From assembly GCA_045657625.1 (NCBI GenBank), contig JAZOTM010000010.1, positions 39,109-103,108 on the forward strand: DNA of 64,000 nt, in the 5' to 3' direction. Source of the DNA: JAZOTM01 sp045657625. Lineage in GTDB: Bacteria; Bacillota; Clostridia; Lachnospirales; Lachnospiraceae. The notes below the pieces were generated by a model. That model worked only from the letters and a program-made list of their open reading frames with translations. It made no database searches and had not been told where the DNA came from. Below are positions 25,930 through 32,308 of the stretch, one piece after another. The translations under genes and the position numbers were made by a program. Each line of letters starts with the position of its first letter. The first letter of the stretch is position 1.

Positions 25930-26796
25930 TTACATAAACCTTTCTAATTCCGGCATCCAATCGCCAAAAAATACTTCATCTCTACAAATTACCTCCCAAA
26001 TTGGCTGGAAAAAATTCTGAAATACTTTCATGACTTCCCGCCATTCCGGGGTTTTCTTATTCTCACCGCGCAAGTAGCGCTTCCATTTTTTCTGCATATA
26101 AGCATAATCCGCATAACCAACGATGCTCTGCATGCGTTTTTCCTCCACAGCCATATGCTTTTCTTCCGCTATTTTCTGGATCTTTTCACGCATGTGTCGG
26201 CCATTTACCGGTTCTTCGTGCAGAATCTCATATATACGTTCGTAATGAGCCATTTCCGACAGCAATTCCATTTTTGTCATAATTTCGAAAAAGGACTCTG
26301 TCAATTCCTCTTCCCGCGGATAGGTCGGCAAAGTCACCTCTTTTTTTTCCGAAAAGTACAGTGGAATCTTACAAGAAGCCGGCTGAACCGCTTCCTGCAA
26401 CAATGCCGTAAAAAATAAGGTAATAGGATAGCTTTTTTCTTGGAACGTTGCTTCCAAAGTCACCATCGCTTTTTGCATTGTCTTCTCAATTGCCTTAATT
26501 TTCCATATAATCGGACCTTCTTCATCCTGTGTAAACATTTGCATCAGTGAATAATTCCATGTCTCATTCAAAGGTCCTAAATAATAGAAGTAAAGACCCT
26601 TGGCCATTTTACGGCGATAAGCCTCCGGCTGAAGGTCTTGCTCATTACGAAGCAAACACTTTTTTCCTCCCGGCTTCTCTTCTAATGTCCGGAGAATTTC
26701 CTCGAAAAAAAAGGCCTGTAAAAAATGACTGTAGGGAATTTCTTCCTTTTTTGCCACTTCGTAAGCGGCCTCCATGTCATAAGTTTCCTTTTTCAT
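25930..26796 (-). CDS. AbiEii-like protein with diverged catalytic motifs
   Basis: A 288-residue protein of unknown function. By eye it follows the layout of AbiEii/DUF1814 nucleotidyltransferases: an N-terminal segment (PYSHFLQAFFFEEILRTLEE) where those proteins have ERFLYRL, a middle part (SYPITLFFTALLQEAVQP) where they have IPLQIDIGFGD, and YPREEELTESFFEI at 159-172 where they have YPxETVIAEKLEA. The GG(S/L)...DxD motif and the AEK lysine are not found (Ser168 at the Lys position). It shares the TAATG junction with the AbiEi-like gene and is directly followed by the PLP decarboxylase. The alignment is tentative; an unrelated helical protein is possible. Confidence 0.5.
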   Translation of the reverse strand: MKKETYDMEAAYEVAKKEEIPYSHFLQAFFFEEILRTLEEKPGGKKCLLRNEQDLQPEAYRRKMAKGLYFYYLGPLNETWNYSLMQMFTQDEEGPIIWKIKAIEKTMQKAMVTLEATFQEKSYPITLFFTALLQEAVQPASCKIPLYFSEKKEVTLPTYPREEELTESFFEIMTKMELLSEMAHYERIYEILHEEPVNGRHMREKIQKIAEEKHMAVEEKRMQSIVGYADYAYMQKKWKRYLRGENKKTPEWREVMKVFQNFFQPIWEVICRDEVFFGDWMPELERFM

Positions 26797-27425
26797 TACA
26801 GCCACACTCCGATTCTGTTTTGCACCTTTGTCACGACTTTTCGCTGTCTTGCATACTCCATAAGCTTCTCAATGTCCTTATTTTCTTCTTGGATATACTT
26901 CAACATCGCTTTTTTCAAAACATCATTGTCGAGTTTTTCTTCATATTTCAAACAATCACAGATCAATCGTTCCTTATCGTAAATACGCATCTTTCCCGGG
27001 CCAAATTGAATCTCCGTCACACCAAGTTCCAATTCTTTCGGTTCTGTATAATAAGGCTTTACCGTTGGATACTCCAATTTAAATCTGGATTTTGACGTAT
27101 TTTTATCAATGGCAATATGCCACTGAAATGGCCGATTCAACATATAGCCATAGTAAAATAAGGCGCTTTCCATAGTTAGCACACCATCCGGAAATAAACT
27201 AAGTAGTAGTGTTTCTTCAGACAGGCTTCCATCATTCAACGCATAATACCCGTTTTTGATTTTCTTAATGCGTCCTTCCTTCACAAAAGACTGCACTTTG
27301 CGATAGTCCATCCCCAAAGCGTATAATTCAGAAGCTTTTGTCACGCCCTTGTTAGCATCCATGGTTTTCTGAATTTCCTCAAATAACTGCTCCCTCTTTT
27401 GTTGACGAATTCCAATCTCACCCAT
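26796..27425 (-). CDS. AbiEi-like (type IV antitoxin family) regulator
   Basis: A 209-residue protein of the AbiEi antitoxin type. The N-terminal winged helix (residues 10-66: LFEEIQKTMDANKGVTKASE, then VKEGRIKKIKNGYYAL) is followed by the C-terminal domain with MESALFYYGYMLNRPFQWHI and RIYDKERLICDCLKYEEKLD. Classical AbiEi represses its own operon and neutralises AbiEii. It has GGAG 8 nt before ATG and a consensus promoter, and heads the long leftward operon. The family assignment is better supported than that of its partner. Confidence 0.72.
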   Translation of the reverse strand: MGEIGIRQQKREQLFEEIQKTMDANKGVTKASELYALGMDYRKVQSFVKEGRIKKIKNGYYALNDGSLSEETLLLSLFPDGVLTMESALFYYGYMLNRPFQWHIAIDKNTSKSRFKLEYPTVKPYYTEPKELELGVTEIQFGPGKMRIYDKERLICDCLKYEEKLDNDVLKKAMLKYIQEENKDIEKLMEYARQRKVVTKVQNRIGVWL

Positions 27426-27472
27426 TTCTTCCGCTCCACTATTTTCTAAAATGTTTTTTTCTTCATATCTTA

Positions 27473-27501
27473 AGTATAAAAAATAGAATTTCCCCTGTCA
27501 A
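27473..27501 (-). promoter_or_regulatory. Sigma-A promoter of the AbiEi-like operon
   Basis: On the minus strand, TTGACA, a 17-bp spacer and TATACT lie 48 bp before the AbiEi-like start codon. A near-perfect housekeeping promoter here should drive the long leftward gene run. Confidence 0.8.
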
Positions 27502-27604
27502 TCCGCATTCAGACTGGGTTTTCACCTCTTTTGCAACCGTAAAAATATACAAAAATCAAACGACACTTTCGTGAAAAAATTTCTCCTATTTTGGATGTGT
27601 TTTA

Positions 27605-27633
27605 TTGAAGACCACAATATGTTGTAATATAAT
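27605..27633 (+). promoter_or_regulatory. Sigma-A promoter of the ArgR-like gene
   Basis: TTGAAG, a 17-bp spacer and TATAAT, followed 10 bp later by a short dyad GACAA-6-TTGTC (27643-27658) that could be an operator near the transcription start. The ATG used is 57 bp downstream. Confidence 0.75.
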
Positions 27634-27689
27634 CATTTTAGAGACAACGATTATTGTCCTATATGTCTTTCGTAAGGGGATCACATACA

Positions 27690-28211
27690 ATGAGTGAAGA
27701 AGTACGCGTTCATCGGAATCCTTCCCGTGAAGCCTGCCAAAAAATCATCAAACGCATTCTGGTCACTGAGGTGTTGGAGAAGGGAAAAAATTCACAATTT
27801 CGCACTGCAGCTGATTTTATGAATTATTTTCAATCTCTATATCCTGCCAGTGATGCCTTAACCAAACAAGTACAGCGTGCGGTAAAGGCCATGGATATGC
27901 CAAAAGATGAGCATGGATATTTCATCATCAATAAGACATCCGCTCAAATGGATGAGGAAAAAGAAATTCGTGCACTCTTTGAAAAGTATCAGGTAACTTC
28001 TACGGACTTGTCCGATTGTGAGATGCTGTTTCTTTCAGTGGGGGTCGAAGCGAAACAGTATCTCACACAGCTACTTCTCAATTCCATTACTTTTAAGGAT
28101 AAAGTGGTTACCATTCAAGAGACAGGAAATGGATTGATTTTATACACAAGAGAAAAGGCGCTTTTGCTTGCAGCCTTAAAAGATTTGCTTCCAGCAGAAA
28201 CAATTTTATAA
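27690..28211 (+). CDS. ArgR-like protein, diverged
   Basis: A 173-residue protein. The start is at ATG 27690, 9 nt after AAGGGGA; an upstream in-frame TTG has no ribosome site. The N-terminal half looks like a winged helix (FRTAADFMNYFQSLYPASDA, then LTKQVQRAVKAMDMPKDEHG) and the C-terminal half resembles the ArgR oligomer domain (CEMLFLSVGVEAKQYLTQLL, then LYTREKALLLAALKDLLP). The GTIAGDDT-type arginine-binding motif of true ArgR is replaced by TIQETGNGL. It may be an ArgR paralogue that senses something else or nothing. No arginine gene is adjacent. Family placement is tentative. Confidence 0.5.
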   Translation: MSEEVRVHRNPSREACQKIIKRILVTEVLEKGKNSQFRTAADFMNYFQSLYPASDALTKQVQRAVKAMDMPKDEHGYFIINKTSAQMDEEKEIRALFEKYQVTSTDLSDCEMLFLSVGVEAKQYLTQLLLNSITFKDKVVTIQETGNGLILYTREKALLLAALKDLLPAETIL

Positions 28212-28255
28212 ATTATCTGACAATAAGCATGCTTTTTAGTCATGTCTTTGTAATC

Positions 28256-28297
28256 AAAAAAACGACAATATTTATAGAAAATATTGTCGTTTTTATT
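28256..28297. terminator. Bidirectional terminator between convergent genes
   Basis: AAAACGACAATATTT pairs with AAATATTGTCGTTTT around a 5-nt loop, with T runs on both strands. It serves the rightward ArgR-like gene and the leftward carboxypeptidase gene. Confidence 0.88.
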
Positions 28298-28341
28298 ATT
28301 ATCACATTTAAATTTGTCGTTTATTAAATATTATGTCGTTT
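28285..28341 (+). repeat. Three copies of TGTCGTTT
   Basis: TGTCGTTT occurs at 28285, 28315 and 28334 in the same orientation. The first is part of the terminator stem. An inverted copy (AAACGACA) is at 27558-27565, upstream of the ArgR-like promoter. This may be chance in AT-rich DNA or a binding motif. Confidence 0.4.
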
Positions 28342-28350
28342 CTCTATTTT

Positions 28351-29727
28351 TTATCTTCTTCTTTTCCACTTCGTTTTCTTGATTTTCTTATATGGACTCT
28401 TCGCATTTTTCCTTGCGTAATAACGCTGTCGAAACAGATAAAAGTTCTGATAAAAACGTACAATGAAAAAGATCAAAGATAAAACACCAAGCAAAATCAA
28501 AATCGCTATGGCAAAATTCTGTGGTGTGATTTGAAATACCCGCGTACTATTTTCCGTGGTATTACGATCGGTAATCACACTTTCAAATTCGTATCCATCC
28601 ACCTCTGCATCACTTTGAATCAGATTCACTTCCCCAACCTGATGCCCGGCGTAAGTATACCGCACAACTCCAATAACATCGTCATCATCCGACTCCAATT
28701 CCAGTTCACTGACCGCATCGGAGAAGGACGCCGCAACCGGCAGCACAATCTGCGCATTTTCCTCAAACTCTACAAAAGAGGAATAGGTATTAAAAATACC
28801 TAAGGAGGATCCACTGGTCAACTGCTCCGCCTCGTTACTGCTGACAGAGTACAATTGAAAATTCGCAAAGCAGTAATCATATAGGTTTATGGAGTCCGTC
28901 CATTGATTGGGGTCATCCGTGTACATCACCACGCAAATAAGAGTCATTCCATCTTTTTCTGCATAAGTAACCAACGTACTTTTCGCTACTTCCGTATAAC
29001 CGGTTTTTCCACCCACACAATATTCATACAAATATTCCGTACCTTTGTAACTGCTTAACATACGGTTATGATTGTTCAAATAAGTGATCTCATCATGCTT
29101 GTTTGTCGGCGGAATTTCATATCTGGTTGTACCGGTCATAATACGAAATGTCTCATTCTGCCAAGCAGCCTGTGCAATCAACGCCATGTCATAGGCACAC
29201 GTATAATGGGTCTCATCCGGCAAACCATGAGGATTCGAAAAATGCGTATTTACACAACCAAGGGCTTCCGCCTCCTCATTCATCAATTCTACAAAATGCT
29301 CGACAGTTCCACCCACATGTTCTGCAATTGCATAAGCACATTCGTTGGCAGATTCCAGCAGCATACCATACATACATTGTTCCAGAGTCATTTCTTCTCC
29401 AATGTCTCTGGCAATTCCGGAACCTTCCGTATTATTAATGGCGTCTGCAGAAAAGGTCACCACATCATCCATATTTCCATATTTTAAAGCCACATACGCC
29501 GTCATAATCTTTGTAATACTGGCGGGATAATGTGCTTCCTCTGTATTCTTCTCGTATAAAATTGTTCCCGTGCTCGCTTCCATAACAATTGCAGCTTGGG
29601 AAACCACATCAATGCCTTCCGGCCAATAAGATGCATCTGCCAACACTTCCTCTGTAGGGAACAAGACAGAAACACAAATAATCAGAATCGCCCCGATTAG
29701 GGAATACCACTTTTTCCTATTCTTCAT
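28351..29727 (-). CDS. D-alanyl-D-alanine carboxypeptidase (low-molecular-weight PBP)
   Basis: A 458-residue S11-family serine peptidase that trims the pentapeptide of peptidoglycan. There is a signal peptide (residues 1-30), then the three active-site motifs: S70-I-T-K73 (YPASITKIMTAY), SAN (ESANECAYAIAEHVGG) and KTG (VGGKTGYTEVAK). A beta-rich domain follows, then a C-terminal membrane segment (AIAILILLGVLSLIFFIVRF) and a very basic tail (KKIKKTKWKRRR). Most DacA/DacF proteins use an amphipathic helix instead of a transmembrane anchor with cytoplasmic tail, so this end is somewhat unusual. AGGAG precedes its ATG. Confidence 0.93.
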   Translation of the reverse strand: MKNRKKWYSLIGAILIICVSVLFPTEEVLADASYWPEGIDVVSQAAIVMEASTGTILYEKNTEEAHYPASITKIMTAYVALKYGNMDDVVTFSADAINNTEGSGIARDIGEEMTLEQCMYGMLLESANECAYAIAEHVGGTVEHFVELMNEEAEALGCVNTHFSNPHGLPDETHYTCAYDMALIAQAAWQNETFRIMTGTTRYEIPPTNKHDEITYLNNHNRMLSSYKGTEYLYEYCVGGKTGYTEVAKSTLVTYAEKDGMTLICVVMYTDDPNQWTDSINLYDYCFANFQLYSVSSNEAEQLTSGSSLGIFNTYSSFVEFEENAQIVLPVAASFSDAVSELELESDDDDVIGVVRYTYAGHQVGEVNLIQSDAEVDGYEFESVITDRNTTENSTRVFQITPQNFAIAILILLGVLSLIFFIVRFYQNFYLFRQRYYARKNAKSPYKKIKKTKWKRRR

Positions 29728-29837
29728 ATTTTATTCTCCTACTGTTTGATTGTTTTAGTATACCATGGTGTAAATCAGAAGTAACTCTTTTTTTTCATCC
29801 TCTTTTCGTGTAAAATAGCAATCACGGAGGAAATACC

Positions 29838-30485
29838 ATGCGTTTAAGAAATATTCCGGCTGCTGATGAAGCCGTTCAAAACAGTCCTTATTGCATTCAG
29901 GACCCAACTACTCATAAGGGAAATTGGCATACCTTTTTAAATAACCAACATCCTATTCACATTGAAATCGGTATGGGAAAGGGCAAATTCTTAATGGAAC
30001 TTGCTGCTCTTCACCCGGAAATCGAATACATTGGCATTGAGCGCTATACCAGCGTTTTATATCGCGCCCTGCAAAAAATGGAATTAAATCCATTACCAAA
30101 TTTGCATTTCATGTGTATCGATGCCAAAATTTTACCAGAAATATTTGAAAAAAATGAGGTGGCAAAGATTTATTTAAATTTTTCCGACCCTTGGCCAAAA
30201 GATCGACATGCCAAGCGTAGACTCACCGCACAGAACTTTTTAGAGGTCTATGATGCCATTCTTGCCCAGGATGGAACTCTGGAATTTAAAACTGACAACA
30301 CCGATTTATTCCGTTTTTCTTTAGAGCAAGTCGAGGAAAGCAAATGGAATTTGGATGCCCATACCTTTGATTTACATCATGATGCCATTCTAAATGAAGG
30401 AAATGTCATGACCGAATATGAGGAAAAATTCTCTTCGAAGGGAAATCCCATCCACAAAATGATTATTTCCAGATCTGAAGTATAA
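29838..30485 (+). CDS. trmB: tRNA (guanine-N7-)-methyltransferase
   Basis: A 215-residue SAM-dependent enzyme that makes m7G46 in tRNAs. The motifs IEIGMGKGKFLMELAALHPE (SAM loop), GIERYTSVLYRAL, and NFSDPWPKDRHAKRRLT are the TrmB signature. It has CGGAGG before ATG and is transcribed toward oriC, against the neighbouring genes, with its own terminator. Confidence 0.95.
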   Translation: MRLRNIPAADEAVQNSPYCIQDPTTHKGNWHTFLNNQHPIHIEIGMGKGKFLMELAALHPEIEYIGIERYTSVLYRALQKMELNPLPNLHFMCIDAKILPEIFEKNEVAKIYLNFSDPWPKDRHAKRRLTAQNFLEVYDAILAQDGTLEFKTDNTDLFRFSLEQVEESKWNLDAHTFDLHHDAILNEGNVMTEYEEKFSSKGNPIHKMIISRSEV

Positions 30486-30504
30486 ACTTTCAGCATAATA
30501 CAAC

Positions 30505-30565
30505 AAAACACTCCTTGTTGAATCTCTGAGATCACTCTCAAACCTCAACCGGAGTGTTTTTTATT
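30505..30565 (+). terminator. Terminator after trmB
   Basis: AAAACACTCC pairs with GGAGTGTTTT across a 36-nt insert that itself can pair (GTTGA/TCAAC, GAG/CTC), followed by TTTTTT. Confidence 0.65.
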
Positions 30566-30630
30566 TGCATATCTTTAAAAATTCAATTTTCGCCTAGTCG
30601 AAGTTCCATCTCCGACTACATAAATCGCTA

Positions 30631-30683
30631 CAAAAAACAAAACACCGCCCCAGCGACCTCAATTGCTTCGCCAAAACAGTGTT
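30631..30683 (-). terminator. Terminator of tRNA-Lys
   Basis: On the minus strand AACACTG...GGCGA pairs with TCGCT...CGGTGTT (with several G-U pairs) and is followed by TTTGTTTTTTG. It begins six bases after the tRNA 3' end. Confidence 0.75.
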
Positions 30684-30688
30684 AATAA

Positions 30689-30761
30689 TGCGTCATCAGG
30701 GGCTCGAACCCTGGACACCCTGATTAAGAGTCAGGTGCTCTACCAACTGAGCTAATGACGC
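30689..30761 (-). tRNA. tRNA-Lys (CTT anticodon)
   Basis: A 73-nt cloverleaf on the minus strand: acceptor GCGTCAT/ATGACGC with discriminator A, D arm TAGCTCAGTTGGTAGAGCA, anticodon loop CTCTTAA in a CCTGA/TCAGG stem, and T arm with GGTTCGAGCC. CCA is not encoded. It is a single-gene unit with its own consensus promoter and terminator. Confidence 0.97.
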
Positions 30762-30796
30762 TTATTCAATTCCGTGCTCTCTTGAACACAAATGTT

Positions 30797-30825
30797 ATTA
30801 TACTCTCATCATTCTAATAATGCAA
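30797..30825 (-). promoter_or_regulatory. Promoter of tRNA-Lys
   Basis: On the minus strand TTGCAT, a 17-bp spacer and TATAAT end 36 bp before the tRNA 5' end. From here to 30970 nothing else is recognisable. Confidence 0.8.
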
Positions 30826-30971
30826 GCTCTTTTTTTATAAATTTTTAAGAAATTTTCATCTAGTCAAAACTTAAATCTAACGAAACCGGAAAAGAATGTC
30901 ACACACAACAATTTGCCTCCTTTACAAATCGCTCTTCATATAACAGGAACTTCCTTGTGCTTTTCTTCTTA

Positions 30972-31027
30972 ATTATAAAAAATCGCACCAAAGCTACGGT
31001 TTTAACCGTAATACTTTCGTGCGATTT
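30972..31027 (-). terminator. Terminator of the coiled-coil membrane protein gene
   Basis: AAATCGCAC and GTGCGATTT form the outer stem, with GAAAG/CTTT and ACGGTTAAAACCGT pairing inside, followed on the minus strand by TTTTTTATAA. Confidence 0.85.
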
Positions 31028-31049
31028 GTTTTTCTTATAAACTTAAATC

Positions 31050-32153
31050 TTATGAGTTTGCTATCAATGCTGCAATTTCATCCGGTGTCATCACATGATT
31101 TGGATCACTGTTTACCGGAGCTGGTGCCGGTGTCGGTTCCGGTGTAGGCTCAGGTGCCGGTTCCTCTCCTGCCCCTGATAACAACGCTGCAATTTCGTCT
31201 GGTGTCATCACATGATTTGGATCACTGTTTACCGGAGCTGGTGCCGGTGTCGGTTCCGGTTCCGATACAGGCTCAGGTGTAGGTTCAGCCAAAGCTTCCA
31301 AATCTGCCATTGTAATATCCTCTAAACTCGGAACATCTGCAGCCACTTCCGCTACCGGTTCTTCTGCCGGTGCTTCTTCCACTGCTTCCACCACCGGTTC
31401 TTCTGCCGGTGTTTCTTCCACTGCTTCCATCACCGGTTCTTCTGCCGGTGTTTCTTCTGCTACAGGTTCTACCGGAAGATCAACGCTTGGTTCCACCATC
31501 GGCTGACTCATAACCGGCTGGCTCATAACCGGAGATGCCATTACCTGTGGCGAAGACGCCTTCAAGGCTAATATCTCATTTTTAATCGACAACTCTACCA
31601 CTTTTAATTCAGATAGAATTTCTTGCTGTGTCTTTGAAATTGCCTGACTTTCTGTTGCTGTTCCATCTCCGGACTTCTGAAGTCTTGCCAATTCGCCGGA
31701 CATCTTTTCTTCTAATTGTTCCAGTTTTTCAAGAAGCTGATCGCTTAAATCTTTTTCTCTACCTACAATCACTTTTGCCGCTGCACGATTTTCTCTGCTA
31801 ATTTCCTCCGCAATGGCCTGCAATCTCATACGAAGATCACCGACCTCATCATCCAACTGATCAAAATTTGATTTCAAAAGCAAATACGAGGCTTTTTCTG
31901 ATTTAAATATATTCTCGTATTGCTCTTCTCGCTTTAATTGTTTTTGATACTCCGCTTGAATCAATGTCAAAATCAAAGCAAAGACAAAAACAATCATTAT
32001 CAATCCGAAAACCACTAAGAACACAGGATCCGAACTTCGTACCATTACATAAAGTTCACCAAGAAATGCCACTAGGATCATACACGTAGAAAACATGATC
32101 TTCATCAAGGTGGTATCATGCTTTTCTTCCCGTACCGGTTTATTCTCTTTCAT
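31050..32153 (-). CDS. Coiled-coil membrane protein with repetitive acidic/Pro-rich tail
   Basis: A 367-residue protein of unknown function. The start is ATG 32153, just after GGAGG. Two membrane segments (about 17-37 and 43-65) form a short hairpin, followed by a long cytoplasmic coiled coil (about 70-200: LLLKSNFDQLDDEVGDLRMR, LSDQLLEKLEQLEEKMSGEL), a Met/Pro/Val stretch with MSQPVMSQP, three roughly 13-residue repeats around ETPAEEPVxEAVE, and a tail with two copies of NSDPNHVMTPDEIAALL-like sequence. The tail motif resembles the FliM/FliY N-terminal CheY-binding segment. It is monocistronic, downstream of the Pip genes on the same strand. Confidence 0.6.
   Translation of the reverse strand: MKENKPVREEKHDTTLMKIMFSTCMILVAFLGELYVMVRSSDPVFLVVFGLIMIVFVFALILTLIQAEYQKQLKREEQYENIFKSEKASYLLLKSNFDQLDDEVGDLRMRLQAIAEEISRENRAAAKVIVGREKDLSDQLLEKLEQLEEKMSGELARLQKSGDGTATESQAISKTQQEILSELKVVELSIKNEILALKASSPQVMASPVMSQPVMSQPMVEPSVDLPVEPVAEETPAEEPVMEAVEETPAEEPVVEAVEEAPAEEPVAEVAADVPSLEDITMADLEALAEPTPEPVSEPEPTPAPAPVNSDPNHVMTPDEIAALLSGAGEEPAPEPTPEPTPAPAPVNSDPNHVMTPDEIAALIANS
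31069..31260 (-). repeat. Tandem 75-bp near-identical repeat within the tail of the coiled-coil protein
   Basis: Units at 31069-31143 and 31186-31260 match at 73 of 75 bases. They encode the two PTPAPAPVNSDPNHVMTPDE/IAAL copies. Both differences are third-position changes, so the protein sequence is the better conserved. Confidence 0.9.
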
Positions 32154-32308
32154 ATTGACCTCCAATCAGCAAAAATCCCGATGTTTCTGGGTCTTACTAC
32201 TAATTTTAATATAGCATTCCGTCTTTTTTGACACAAGACTCTACTCTAGAAAGATTATCGACCATTTTGTTCTATTTCTTAACTGTTTTTCCGGATAACC
32301 TTAAAAAA

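Noticed and set aside
26547..27095. A 182-codon plus-strand frame opposite the AbiE-like pair
   Set aside because: The sequence is Phe/Leu/His-rich, typical of the complement of a Lys/Glu-rich gene, and the minus-strand genes have a promoter, ribosome sites and coupled starts.
29068..29487. Overlapping plus-strand frames opposite the carboxypeptidase gene
   Set aside because: The minus-strand frame carries all three active-site motifs; the plus frames carry none.
31330..31455. Possible CRISPR-like array
   Set aside because: The period of about 39 bp comes from 13-residue protein repeats within a coding frame; there are no spacers of unrelated sequence and no cas genes.
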